The position numbers and the translations under genes were made by a program. Positions 26,935 to 36,157 of a stretch of DNA of 64,000 nucleotides are shown in pieces. Source of the DNA: Polaribacter cellanae (lineage in GTDB: Bacteria > Bacteroidota > Bacteroidia > Flavobacteriales > Flavobacteriaceae). The notes below the pieces were generated by a model. That model worked only from the letters and a program-made list of their open reading frames with translations. It was not told the DNA's origin and searched no databases. The stretch is taken from positions 3,524,001-3,588,000 of the forward strand of contig NZ_CP071869.1 in the NCBI RefSeq assembly GCF_017569185.1, given 5' to 3'. Position 1 is the stretch's first letter. Each line of letters starts with the position of its first letter.

Positions 26935-28287
26935 ATGAACATTCATTTTATTGCGATTGGCGGAAGCGCAATGCACAACCTTGCCATTGCTTTACACCAA
27001 AAAGGATACCAAGTTTCTGGAAGTGACGACACCATACACAACCCTTCTAAATCTCGTTTAGAAAAATATGGTTTGTTACCAAAAGAGTTTGGTTGGTTTC
27101 CAGAAAAAATAGACTCCAATATAGATGTTATTGTTTTAGGAATGCACGCTAAAAAGGGCAATCCAGAATTGTTAAAAGCACAAGAATTGGGGTTGAAGAT
27201 TTATTCATATCCTGAGTTTTTATATGAGCAATCGAAAGACAAAACAAGGGTTGTTATTGGTGGTTCTCATGGAAAAACAACCATTACTTCTATGATTTTA
27301 CACGTGTTAAATTACCACGATAAAAAGGTAGATTATATGGTTGGTGCGCAATTGGAAGGTTTTGAAACCATGGTTCATTTAACACAAGAAAACGAATTTA
27401 TTGTTTTAGAAGGAGATGAATATTTGAGTTCGCCTATAGATATGCGTCCTAAATTTCACTTATACAAACCAAATATTGCTTTGTTAAGTGGTATTGCTTG
27501 GGATCATATTAATGTTTTTCCAACTTTTGAAAACTATGTGGAGCAGTTTAAAATCTTTACAGATTCTATGGTAAATGGTGGAAGTATGGTGTATAATGAA
27601 GAAGATCTAGAAGTGAAAAATGTGGTGGAATCTTCTACTAATCATATTAAAAAATACCCATATACAACTCCACAATATTTTATTGAAAACGGCATTACGT
27701 ATTTAGAAACTCCAGAAGGAAATTTACCATTGGAAATTTTTGGAAAACACAATCTTCAGAATTTGGCGGGTGCAAAATGGATTTGCCAACACATAGGAAT
27801 AGATGAAGACGATTTTTATGAAGCAATTGCTAGTTTTACAGGAGCTAGTAAACGTTTAGAGAAAATTGCAGAAAGTAATGCAACTGTAATTTTTAAAGAT
27901 TTTGCACATTCTCCAAGCAAGGTTTCTGCAACTACAAATGCTATTAAAAATCAATATAATAATAGAACTGTTTTGGCATGTTTAGAATTACATACGTATT
28001 CTAGTTTAAATGCTGAGTTTTTATCAGAATACAAAGGAGCATTGGATAAAGCAGATGTTGCTGTGGTTTTTTATTCGCCAGATGCAGTAAAAATTAAGCA
28101 ATTAGAAGAAGTTACCAAAGAGCAAATTGCAAAAGCTTTCGAGCGAGACGATTTAATTATTTACACGAATCCGCAAGAATTTAAAGCGTTTCTTTTTAAT
28201 AGAGATTTAGAAAATACTGCAGTTGTTTTAATGAGTTCTGGTAATTATGGCGGTTTAGATTTCGAGGAGGTTAAGAACTTGGTTTAG
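26935..28287 (+). CDS. mpl: Mur ligase of the Mpl type
   Basis: 450 residues, one Mur-ligase fold. It starts with FIAIGGSAMHNLAIAL, carries a P-loop GGSHGKTT (about 108-115), then LEGDEYLSS and a C-terminal domain that finishes SGNYGGLDFEE. Mpl joins the recycled tripeptide L-Ala-gamma-D-Glu-meso-DAP to UDP-MurNAc. The length and the N-terminal Gly-Gly-Ser-Ala-Met pattern suit Mpl more than MurC, but separating the two by eye is not certain. Cytoplasmic. Its last 17 bp overlap the end of the convergent nucleotidyltransferase gene. Confidence 0.8.
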   Translation: MNIHFIAIGGSAMHNLAIALHQKGYQVSGSDDTIHNPSKSRLEKYGLLPKEFGWFPEKIDSNIDVIVLGMHAKKGNPELLKAQELGLKIYSYPEFLYEQSKDKTRVVIGGSHGKTTITSMILHVLNYHDKKVDYMVGAQLEGFETMVHLTQENEFIVLEGDEYLSSPIDMRPKFHLYKPNIALLSGIAWDHINVFPTFENYVEQFKIFTDSMVNGGSMVYNEEDLEVKNVVESSTNHIKKYPYTTPQYFIENGITYLETPEGNLPLEIFGKHNLQNLAGAKWICQHIGIDEDDFYEAIASFTGASKRLEKIAESNATVIFKDFAHSPSKVSATTNAIKNQYNNRTVLACLELHTYSSLNAEFLSEYKGALDKADVAVVFYSPDAVKIKQLEEVTKEQIAKAFERDDLIIYTNPQEFKAFLFNRDLENTAVVLMSSGNYGGLDFEEVKNLV

Positions 28288-29383
28288 ACTTCTTAATTCC
28301 TAATTGAATTAGTTTTTCTTGTTGCCAATTTTTGTCGGTAATTCTTTTTAGCAACCATTGTCTATGTTCTTTATCAAAAAGAGATTTGTAAATAATAGAC
28401 ATTCTATTTTTGATAAAAAGCTCTGTCGATTTCCTTTTATAAACAGAATTTCTTTTAGATTCATTTAAAAGATAGTTGTTATAAACAGCTACATATTTTT
28501 CAGTTTCCACAGTCTTTGTATATGCTAAAGAATTAATATTGTTAAATGTAACATAACAGATTGCTAAAAAGCAATTTAACGGGTTTTGTAAAGTGTCAAA
28601 TTTTTTAAATGCTTCTTTTGCAACTGTTTTTTTAGACAGTAAAAAAAGATCATATGCATTTCTTAAAGCAATATTTTTATAATGAAAACCAGCATCATTA
28701 ATTTGTTTTGCGATGATGGATAATGCTAACTGATTACTGAAACTCATAACAGTTACTCCGTTAATTTTTTGAGCGTCTTTTGCAATTAAACGATAATTAA
28801 ATTCCTTGGCATATTTTTCAATTAATAATTCTTTATGGATTTCTACAGCTGCAATCTTATTTTCTTTTTGTAGTCTTGGGTAATGTTTAAAATTTGGAAA
28901 AATGTAGTTAATTTTAACTACTTTAGAATAATTATTTTCAGTTAAAACCTTAATTGCTTTAGGATAATTTTCCTTTGAAAAAATAAAATCGATATCTCCC
29001 ACCATTCTCTCAGCTACATCTTCATATAGATTTTCCAATAAATTTCCAGTTCCTTTTAAGAAAATAGGAGTAATGTTATGTGATAGTAGAAGCTCGTTTA
29101 TTTCTTTTGCTTGTTCTATTATTTGTTGGTTTCTTTCTCTATTTAACTCGGTAATATGTTGCATATATTCGACCAATTCTTTTGGTAAATACGAAAGAAA
29201 ATTAGCGCGTTTTAAATTACAATATAAAGCAGGGAAAACATAATGAGCCGTACTTATTCTTACAACAGCATCCCAATCTACGGTTTGCGTTTTTAGTTGT
29301 TGCTCAACTTCTTGTTTGTTTTTTTCTTCCAATGAAATTGTTAAACATTTGGCTACAAAAAATAGGGTTTCTTTATGATTCAT
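28271..29383 (-). CDS. Nucleotidyltransferase family protein (NTP_transf_5)
   Basis: 370 residues, mostly helical. The catalytic centre is in IFLKGTGNLLENLYEDVAERMVGDIDFIF, with GTG and Asp-x-Asp (DID), the pattern of the uncharacterised nucleotidyltransferase family NTP_transf_5. No signal peptide. The start ATG overlaps the end of the PqqD-HprK fusion gene by 11 nt, so the two are a coupled pair. In lasso-peptide and other peptide-modification clusters, such nucleotidyltransferases occur beside HprK-like kinases; that is established for some Firmicutes clusters, not for this organism. The substrate is unknown. Confidence 0.8.
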   Translation of the reverse strand: MNHKETLFFVAKCLTISLEEKNKQEVEQQLKTQTVDWDAVVRISTAHYVFPALYCNLKRANFLSYLPKELVEYMQHITELNRERNQQIIEQAKEINELLLSHNITPIFLKGTGNLLENLYEDVAERMVGDIDFIFSKENYPKAIKVLTENNYSKVVKINYIFPNFKHYPRLQKENKIAAVEIHKELLIEKYAKEFNYRLIAKDAQKINGVTVMSFSNQLALSIIAKQINDAGFHYKNIALRNAYDLFLLSKKTVAKEAFKKFDTLQNPLNCFLAICYVTFNNINSLAYTKTVETEKYVAVYNNYLLNESKRNSVYKRKSTELFIKNRMSIIYKSLFDKEHRQWLLKRITDKNWQQEKLIQLGIKKSKPSS

Positions 29384-30512
29384 TGTTAAATATTTCAGAG
29401 ACAGTTGCTATCATTTTATTATTATTAGAATAGGTTATTTGATGGCAGTTTAAAGCTGAAAACCAATTTAAAAAAGCGTCTGCATTTTCTTTTATTGGCG
29501 ACAACCAAGCATCTGGTACTAATTGCTGAAAAGCTTCAATTTTAGATATTTTTTGATGCTGTAAATCTGCATTTTCTTCATATTTAATAAAAACCAAGTC
29601 TTTACAAGGTTTATGAGCTGAAAAATTAGTGTTATTGGGTTTTAAATAACGTACTATTTTATTTAATCTTTTAAAGTGATATTCTGCAGACGTTTCTAGT
29701 TCAGGATATATTGGAAGTAATGTTTCTACACTATTCTTTTTGATTGATATAGAAGCAGGAAAACTATACACTTCTTTGTTTTCTGCATCAATAGGAACAA
29801 AATCGTCTGCCAAACAAGTAAAACTATTTGCTTGTAAAAGCGCTAAAGAAGTACTTTTTCCATTGCCAGAATCGCCACAAAATAAAATGCTTTTATCGCC
29901 ATTAGAAACTGCAGAAGCATGGAAAACTCCCAACCATTCTTTTTCTTCTTTTTGATGAATTTTTTGGATGAGTTCCATCGAAAATTTTCCTTGAAAGAAA
30001 TGAGTTTCTTTTTTAGACCAGGCTCCAATAAATTCTTTATCATTATAAAAGAAGACAAAATTATTATTTATAAAAACAATAAAATTATGGTTGTAATCTA
30101 AGGTGTTTTTAATTTCTAAATGCTCAAATTTTGGGTGAACAAGATATAATTCGTATTCAGTAGAAAAATCGACTTTAAAAACAACGTTATTTATTTTATA
30201 AAATTTTGTAAATTCGAATTCTTTTGGTTTTCTAATATCTCTGTAATCGTTTATTAAACTTGGGTCTATAACTGTTTTTGTTGCATAAATTTTATTTTCC
30301 AAATCCAAAACAAAATCAATGGCTTTTTCTAAAGGAACAGATAGTTTTTTGCTTAATACAGATGCGATTTCATTTACAGGAATTCCTTTGCTTATTCTTT
30401 TTAAAATATCTGCAGTGGTATTCTCTAAGACTAAATATTCGTTGTTTTTTTCGAACCAAACAATGGTTTTGTTTTCAACAGTTTTATATAAAAAATGCGT
30501 TGCTGTTTTCAT
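29373..30512 (-). CDS. PqqD-like domain fused to HprK-like kinase
   Basis: 379 residues. The N-terminal part (about 1-85) has the PqqD/RRE shape (LVLENTTADILKRISKGIPVNEIASVLSKK). The C-terminal part (about 170-379) is HPr-kinase-like: Walker A GDSGNGKS at 213-220 and, 16 residues later, LADDFVP (Asp236-Asp237), the same spacing as in HprK. It lacks the extended C-terminal signature of true HPr kinase and has no CBS-like front domain. PqqD domains bind precursor peptides for modification, so this protein is plausibly a peptide-directed kinase. It is coupled to a nucleotidyltransferase. No precursor peptide, ABC exporter or cyclase is encoded in this window next to it. Confidence 0.82.
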   Translation of the reverse strand: MKTATHFLYKTVENKTIVWFEKNNEYLVLENTTADILKRISKGIPVNEIASVLSKKLSVPLEKAIDFVLDLENKIYATKTVIDPSLINDYRDIRKPKEFEFTKFYKINNVVFKVDFSTEYELYLVHPKFEHLEIKNTLDYNHNFIVFINNNFVFFYNDKEFIGAWSKKETHFFQGKFSMELIQKIHQKEEKEWLGVFHASAVSNGDKSILFCGDSGNGKSTSLALLQANSFTCLADDFVPIDAENKEVYSFPASISIKKNSVETLLPIYPELETSAEYHFKRLNKIVRYLKPNNTNFSAHKPCKDLVFIKYEENADLQHQKISKIEAFQQLVPDAWLSPIKENADAFLNWFSALNCHQITYSNNNKMIATVSEIFNNES

Positions 30513-30605
30513 AAAAATAAAGGTACTTATTTTCTAAACTTGTTCAAAATAAAAGAGCCTCTAAAAATAGAGATGCTAGTATCTTAAAATTTTATATAAA
30601 GCAAA

Positions 30606-30630
30606 AGGTAGCAATTTTAAATTACTACCT
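30606..30630 (-). terminator. Hairpin after the small OmpH gene
   Basis: AGGTAG (30606-30611) pairs with CTACCT (30625-30630), and the stem extends inward with one mismatch. Read on the minus strand it is followed by TTTTGCTTT, fitting a weak terminator for the OmpH genes. Confidence 0.45.
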
Positions 30631-30690
30631 CTTGTTGCTTTACTATATTTTGTTGCGTTTGTAAAATATGCGCAACAAAAATAGATGTTA

Positions 30691-31221
30691 TTAATTTTTT
30701 GTTTGCGTTTTTGGTTTGTCTTTTAATAAACCTAATTTAGCTTTTACTGCATCATAAATATCTTCACCTTTTTTTACGATTAAAGATTTTGCATCAAAAA
30801 CATATAATATTCCTTTTGCAGCAGCTACTTCTTCAATAGCTTTTTCCGCTTTTTTTACGATAGGCTGTAACTCTTCTGCTTGCTTCTTTTGCATTTCTTG
30901 ATAAGCAGTTTGTTGTGCTTGCTCGTATCTTGCTCTTTCTAACTGAACTTCTTCTGCTCTTTTTTTGTTAGTATCTGGAGTTTGGGTTTCTTGTTCTGCA
31001 GTATACTTTTGGTATTTTGCTTCCAATTTCTTTTTCATTCCTTCAATTTCACTTTGGTAAGACTTACCTAATTTTTCTAAAGTAACACTTAAGGCTCTAG
31101 TTTCTGGCATATTATCGATTACTCTTTGGTAATCTACATGAGCTATTTTTTGTGCATTTGCAACACCAGCTACCCCTAAAGTAAATACAGCAATTAATAG
31201 TAACGTTTTTAAATTTTTCAT
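30691..31221 (-). CDS. OmpH/Skp family periplasmic chaperone, short copy
   Basis: 176 residues with a Sec signal (MKNLKTLLLIAVFTLGVAGVANAQ). It continues KIAHVDYQRVIDNMPE and a long coiled coil with a Glu/Gln/Lys-rich middle, the Skp/OmpH pattern. Skp escorts unfolded outer-membrane proteins through the periplasm to BamA. It lies 12 bp after the second OmpH gene, so they are cotranscribed with it and the block runs bamA side to side. Gene duplication here is common in Bacteroidota. Confidence 0.93.
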   Translation of the reverse strand: MKNLKTLLLIAVFTLGVAGVANAQKIAHVDYQRVIDNMPETRALSVTLEKLGKSYQSEIEGMKKKLEAKYQKYTAEQETQTPDTNKKRAEEVQLERARYEQAQQTAYQEMQKKQAEELQPIVKKAEKAIEEVAAAKGILYVFDAKSLIVKKGEDIYDAVKAKLGLLKDKPKTQTKN

Positions 31222-31233
31222 TCTTGTTTTAAT

Positions 31234-32031
31234 TTAATTATTATTCTCGTCTTTTTTTTCTTGTTCTTTCTTTTGATTTTCTTTCTTCTTTTTTAGCGCT
31301 TCTTTTTTCTTTCGTAATTTTTCTCTTTTTTCTGCTCTTTTTTTTAGTAATTCGTTTCTACGATCTAATAACGCTTTTTTCTTTGCTTCTTTTTTCGAAA
31401 GTTTTTTTGCTACAATTGCTTTTTTCTTAGCTATTGCTTCTTTTTGTTGAGGTGTTAACTCTTTTGTTGCGTTTTTTCTTTGTTCTCTTTTTGCGTTTTT
31501 TTTATCTACTAATCTTGTTCTATCTATAGTTGCTAAAACGAGGTCGCTAATATCGTATTTTTTATTTGAATATAGCATTACTAAGTCGCTAGATTTATCA
31601 AAAACAAAGTCATATTTTTTTCTTGCAGAAATGCTTTGTATTGCATTGTAAACTTGGTCTTGAATTGGCTTTACTAATTGCTTTCTTAGTAAAAACATAT
31701 CTCCTCTAGGACCAAAGTACAAAGATTCTAATCTTCTAAGTTCGTCTTGTTTTAAAGCAATTTCTTCTTCTCTTTCTTCGATTAAATCTTTGGTAAGTAT
31801 TGCTTTCTCGTTTGCTAGGTCGCTTTTTAATACTTCTATATGTCTCGCTTCTTTATCTAGTGTTTGTCTCCACTTTACAACTTTTTCGTCTAAAGTATTT
31901 TGAGCTTCTAAATACTCTGGAACATTTTCTAGAATGTACTCCATATCTATATAAGCAATTATTTGGCTTCTTTGAGACCAGGAAATACTTACACTAAGTA
32001 AAAGAACGATTGATAAAAATATTTTTTTCAT
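31234..32031 (-). CDS. OmpH/Skp family chaperone with long Lys/Glu-rich tail
   Basis: 265 residues. A Sec signal is followed by IAYIDMEYILENVPEYLEAQNTL and a coiled coil, like other Skp proteins, to about 175. The last 90 residues are an extreme Lys/Glu repeat (for example KKKAIVAKKLSKKEAKKKALL), a charged tail not needed for the Skp core. The tail may be a simple repeat expansion or a peptidoglycan/lipid contact; unknown. It starts 63 bp after the bamA stop, with a -7 box at 32079-32086. Confidence 0.9.
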   Translation of the reverse strand: MKKIFLSIVLLLSVSISWSQRSQIIAYIDMEYILENVPEYLEAQNTLDEKVVKWRQTLDKEARHIEVLKSDLANEKAILTKDLIEEREEEIALKQDELRRLESLYFGPRGDMFLLRKQLVKPIQDQVYNAIQSISARKKYDFVFDKSSDLVMLYSNKKYDISDLVLATIDRTRLVDKKNAKREQRKNATKELTPQQKEAIAKKKAIVAKKLSKKEAKKKALLDRRNELLKKRAEKREKLRKKKEALKKKKENQKKEQEKKDENNN

Positions 32032-32078
32032 TTGTATAAAGTGTTAGAAAAAACCGTGCCAAAAAAACTTCGACATTA

Positions 32079-32086
32079 CAAATGTA
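32079..32086 (-). promoter_or_regulatory. Probable -7 box of the ompH pair
   Basis: Minus-strand TACATTTG, a perfect TAnnTTTG, 47 bp before the ATG of the long OmpH gene. It lies in the gap after bamA, so the OmpH pair may be transcribed independently. Confidence 0.45.
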
Positions 32087-32094
32087 CAGTTTTC

Positions 32095-34620
32095 TTAGAA
32101 TTGTCTTCCGATAATAAAATGTGTTTGCCAGCCAGATTTTTCAGATTGTCCAGGTAATGGATCAAATCCATGTGCAAAGTCGATTCCTAATAAACCAAAT
32201 GCAGGCATAAAAATTCTTATACCTAAACCAGCTGAACGTTTTACTTTAAACGGATTAAAATCTTTAAAATTGTCATAAGAATTACCTGCTTCTAAAAAAC
32301 CTAAGGTATAAATAGATGCTGATGGCGAATCTGTAATCGAATATCTTAATTCTAGCTGAAATTTATTGTAAATGGTACCACCTTCGATAGAAGATAATCT
32401 GTTGTTTTGATATCCTCTTAAACCAACAACTTCTCTACCATCTAATTGAAAAACGGCAATTCCATCTCCACCAACAAAATATCTTTCGAATGGAGACTGT
32501 CCTAACTCATCGTTATAAAATCCTAAATACCCCATTTCTGCGTTAGACATTAATACTAATTTATCTGTAAAAGAAGTATACCATTTTCCTTTTGCATTTA
32601 GTTTATAATATTCTAACCATTTGTATTTTTCTGCAGGAGCTAAACCAGAATAATCTTTATTATTTAAAAGAGAATAAGGTAATGTTGCTTTTACACCAAA
32701 AGAGAATTCAGATCCATAAGTTGGAAAAATTAAACTTGGTCCAGCAGAATTTCTAGCCAATGTAGCACTATAAGATAAATTGTTTAAGGTACCATTATTT
32801 AATACATCTGCTCCAACTCTAAAGCCGTAGTTATTCAATTTAAAACTTTGGTAAGAAATAGTTTGCGATAACTGGAAATAATCATCTGGCCACTTTAAAC
32901 GTTCACCTAAACCTAAAGAAGCTCCAATAATTCCTAAACTTCTACTTTTATCTACATCAAAAGTTTGTGGGTTTAATTGATATTGGTTTGAAGAATAAAT
33001 AGAGAAGGATAAAGATCTTGGTTTTCTACCACCTAACCATGGTTCTGTAAAAGAGAAACTGTAAGTGTTATAAGTTCTACTAGATTGTAATCTTAAAGAT
33101 AGTTTTTGACCATCTCCCATAGGTAATGGCTTGTAGGCTTCTTTTTTAAAAATATTTCTGATAGAGAAATTGTTAAAAGACAATCCTAGCGTTCCAATAA
33201 AAGAACCACCACCATAACCTCCTTGCAATTCGATTTGGCTACCACCTTTTTCTACAACATTAAAATTAATATCTGTTGTTTTGTTTTGATAATTGGGATT
33301 AACATCTGGAACCACGTTTTGGTCGAAGAAACCTAATTGACCAACTTCTCTAATAGATCTAATAATTTCTTTTCTACTAAATAAACTCCCTGGCTTTACA
33401 CGTAATTCTCTAAAAAGTACATGGTCGTTTGTTTTGTCATTTCCAGAAACAGTTACTTTTTTAATACGTGCTTTTTCGTCTTCTCTAATTCTAATTTCTA
33501 CAGTAATAGAGTCGTTTTCTACCTTTGTTTCAACAGCATTTACTTGAGAAAACAAGAAGCCATTGTCTTGGTATGTTGTAGAGATGTCGAAAGAGGTTGG
33601 AGTTCCATCTCCTTTAACACGTTCTTTTAAAACGGCTCCATTATATATGTCTCCTTTATCGATTCTTAAAATTTGATGCAATTGCTCGTCTGTATATTCT
33701 TTGTTACCAACAAATAAAATTTCTGCAAAACGATATTGCCTACCTTCTTCTAAATCGATATTTATATTAATGGTATTATCGTCGTTCCATGTAATGTTTT
33801 CACTTAAAATACGAGCATCTCTATATCCTAATCTACTGTATTTGTCTACAATACTTTCTAAATCTTCTTGGTAATCTTCTTCTATATATTTAGAGGTTTT
33901 CCAGAAACGACCAAAAAACTTCTCTTTGGTGTTTTTCATCGCTTTTCTTAACTGTCTTCCAGAAAGTGCTTTGTTACCAGTAAAAATGATGTCTTTTATT
34001 TTAATTCTTTTTCCTTTGTCGATAAAAACAGACATATTAACACTATTAATGTCGGAAGTGTCTTTTTTTACATCTATAGAAACTTTTGTTTTTAAGAAAC
34101 CTTTATCTGTATATTTTTTTGCGAAGTAATTTTTAGTAGTTACAAGTAAATTGTCTGTAACCATTACACCTAATTTTAAATCGGTTTCTTTAATAAGTTC
34201 TTTTGCTTTGGAACGCTTAATTCCATTTATTTTTACTTGATTTAATTGAGGAAGTTCTTGCACATCGAACTGAAGGTAAACCGTGTTTCCATCTACTTTT
34301 GCTAGATAAACATCTACGTCGCTAAATTGTTTACTTTCGTATAATTTTTTAATAGCACTTGTTAATTTGTCTCCAGGAAGTTTAATGGGTTGCCCATACC
34401 TTAAGCCTGTAAAAACACGTACAGTTTCTTCGCTAAATTTTTGAAGACCAGTTACAGAAACACCACCTAAAATGTATTCCTTACCTTTTTCGTAACTTAA
34501 TTTATTGGTAGATATCGTATCTTTTTTAACTACGGATAAACTATCTTTTTTAACTTGTGCAGTTGTGCTATAAGTAAAAAATAGTGCTGTAAACACTATT
34601 GTGGCAGAAAGTAATTTCAT
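32095..34620 (-). CDS. bamA: Outer membrane protein assembly factor BamA
   Basis: 841 residues from the ATG at 34620, which gives the signal MKLLSATIVFTALFFTYSTTAQ; a TTG upstream would overlap uppS and is rejected. Five POTRA domains (about 50-440) precede a 16-strand barrel. The barrel shows the conserved VRGY-type segment here as VVGLRGYQNN and ends with HFIIGRQF, an aromatic C-terminal signature. It inserts outer-membrane proteins and partners with the adjacent Skp genes. It lies 7 bp after uppS on the same strand, so the two are cotranscribed. Confidence 0.95.
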   Translation of the reverse strand: MKLLSATIVFTALFFTYSTTAQVKKDSLSVVKKDTISTNKLSYEKGKEYILGGVSVTGLQKFSEETVRVFTGLRYGQPIKLPGDKLTSAIKKLYESKQFSDVDVYLAKVDGNTVYLQFDVQELPQLNQVKINGIKRSKAKELIKETDLKLGVMVTDNLLVTTKNYFAKKYTDKGFLKTKVSIDVKKDTSDINSVNMSVFIDKGKRIKIKDIIFTGNKALSGRQLRKAMKNTKEKFFGRFWKTSKYIEEDYQEDLESIVDKYSRLGYRDARILSENITWNDDNTININIDLEEGRQYRFAEILFVGNKEYTDEQLHQILRIDKGDIYNGAVLKERVKGDGTPTSFDISTTYQDNGFLFSQVNAVETKVENDSITVEIRIREDEKARIKKVTVSGNDKTNDHVLFRELRVKPGSLFSRKEIIRSIREVGQLGFFDQNVVPDVNPNYQNKTTDINFNVVEKGGSQIELQGGYGGGSFIGTLGLSFNNFSIRNIFKKEAYKPLPMGDGQKLSLRLQSSRTYNTYSFSFTEPWLGGRKPRSLSFSIYSSNQYQLNPQTFDVDKSRSLGIIGASLGLGERLKWPDDYFQLSQTISYQSFKLNNYGFRVGADVLNNGTLNNLSYSATLARNSAGPSLIFPTYGSEFSFGVKATLPYSLLNNKDYSGLAPAEKYKWLEYYKLNAKGKWYTSFTDKLVLMSNAEMGYLGFYNDELGQSPFERYFVGGDGIAVFQLDGREVVGLRGYQNNRLSSIEGGTIYNKFQLELRYSITDSPSASIYTLGFLEAGNSYDNFKDFNPFKVKRSAGLGIRIFMPAFGLLGIDFAHGFDPLPGQSEKSGWQTHFIIGRQF

Positions 34621-34627
34621 AAAAAAT

Positions 34628-35371
34628 TTATTCTGTAATTTGTTCGCTTGTTTTTCCAAATCTTCGTTCTCTATTCTGATATTCTATAATTGCATCGTAA
34701 AAATGCTCTTTTCTAAAATCTGGCCAAAGTATATCTGTAAAATATAATTCGGCATAGGCCATTTGCCATAATAAGAAATTACTAATACGTTGTTCACCAC
34801 TTGTACGTATCATTAAATCTACCTCTGGCAAATTAAACGTATATAAATGGTTATTAATAGTATTTTCGTCAATTTCTTCAATTAAAAGTTCTTTATTAAC
34901 AACTTTTTTAGATATGTTTTTGATAGTATTAACAATTTCTTCTCTTGAGCCATAGCTTAAAGCGAAGGTTAAGACAATTTTGGTGTTATTTCTGGTTTCA
35001 AAAATAACATCTTTTAATACTTTTTGAGCTTTTTTAGGAAGTGTTTCTATATTTCCAATGGCGTTTACTTTTACACCATTTTCTTGAAAATCTGGCAATT
35101 CTTTTTTTAACGAGTTAATTAATAAACTCATTAATGCATCTACTTCCATCTTTGGTCTTTTCCAGTTTTCAGTAGAAAATGCATACAAAGTAATTGCGTC
35201 TACACCAATTTGTGAAGCACCTTTTACGGATTCTCTTACAGCTGTTAGGGCATTTCTGTGTCCAAAAATCCTATTCATTCCTTTACTTTTAGCCCAGCGT
35301 CCATTACCATCCATAATAATGGCAACGTGTTTTGGTACTCTTTGTAAGTTAATGCGTAGTTTTTTATCCAT
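34628..35371 (-). CDS. uppS: Isoprenyl transferase (UppS)
   Basis: 247 residues from the ATG at 35371 (MDKKLRINLQ); a longer reading would extend into the neighbouring barrel gene and is rejected. The signature HVAIIMDGNGRWA has the catalytic Asp. GHRNA, the central LTFALSYGSREEI and the C-terminal DLMIRTSGEQRISNFLLWQMAYAELYFTDILWPDF match cis-prenyltransferases. It makes undecaprenyl diphosphate from IPP and FPP for cell-wall and LPS carriers. It starts 2 bp after the DUF6089 gene stop, so they are coupled. Confidence 0.96.
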   Translation of the reverse strand: MDKKLRINLQRVPKHVAIIMDGNGRWAKSKGMNRIFGHRNALTAVRESVKGASQIGVDAITLYAFSTENWKRPKMEVDALMSLLINSLKKELPDFQENGVKVNAIGNIETLPKKAQKVLKDVIFETRNNTKIVLTFALSYGSREEIVNTIKNISKKVVNKELLIEEIDENTINNHLYTFNLPEVDLMIRTSGEQRISNFLLWQMAYAELYFTDILWPDFRKEHFYDAIIEYQNRERRFGKTSEQITE

Positions 35372-35373
35372 AT

Positions 35374-36051
35374 TTATAAACCTTCTGTATAACAAGCGGG
35401 TCTCCCAAATGTATATATTAAAGAAAAACCTGTAAACATATACCAATCATTTCCAGTTCCTCCAAAATTTAAAGATGGTATACTTGGTGTAGAATAATCT
35501 AAATCGTCTACAAAAGTATATCTAAATTTTGCTTCAACAGAAAAGGCTAAAGCATCATATAATTTAGATTTAAAACCAACTCCTATTGGAACTGCATAAG
35601 ATGTTTTGTTTGTAAACACATATTCTCCTGGCTGTGGTTCTGCTTGCGCACTTTTATACCTAAATGCAGCCAATTCAACTAAAATGTAAGGCGTCCAAGT
35701 TTTATCTTTTGACGACATGTCAAATTCATAAAAATTGTATTCCATACCTGCTGCCAATTCGTGAATTGTGTTTTTAAAATTTAATTCTCTGTTTTGTTTA
35801 AAATCAGTATCTGCATTTACATCATCTCCTTGTATTGGTAAATAGCTGTAAGTAGCTCTTAAGGCCATTCTTGGGTTCCAATTGTACTTAAAAAACACAG
35901 CTCCAGCTGGTCTATTAGGGTAAATGTAGTTTGTTCTACCAATGTCACCCACATAATTAGAGCCTCCTACAGAAACTCCAATTTCGTACACTTGCCCCAA
36001 TAATATCGAAGAAAAGCTTACAAATACGATAAATAATATACTGTTTTTCAT
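35374..36051 (-). CDS. DUF6089-type outer-membrane barrel protein
   Basis: 225 residues with a Sec signal (MKNSILFIVFVSFSSILLGQ). The mature part begins YEIGVSVGGSNYVGDIG and ends in strands with aromatics (WYMFTGFSLIYTFGRPACY), which suits an eight-stranded barrel like OmpA. This small barrel is regularly found beside UppS and BamA in Bacteroidota. Role unknown; probably structural in the outer membrane. It lies between nadK and uppS on the minus strand. Confidence 0.8.
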   Translation of the reverse strand: MKNSILFIVFVSFSSILLGQVYEIGVSVGGSNYVGDIGRTNYIYPNRPAGAVFFKYNWNPRMALRATYSYLPIQGDDVNADTDFKQNRELNFKNTIHELAAGMEYNFYEFDMSSKDKTWTPYILVELAAFRYKSAQAEPQPGEYVFTNKTSYAVPIGVGFKSKLYDALAFSVEAKFRYTFVDDLDYSTPSIPSLNFGGTGNDWYMFTGFSLIYTFGRPACYTEGL

Positions 36052-36157
36052 TCTAAAAAATAGCGAGCAAATATAGGAAAATCAATTTGCTTTATAAAGT
36101 TAATATTCAGTCTTTTTTGAATAACAACTATTTTAAAAATTTATTGTGGTAAAATCG

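Noticed and set aside
34621..34659. Longer bamA start at TTG 34659
   Set aside because: It would overlap uppS and spoil the signal peptide that begins at 34620.
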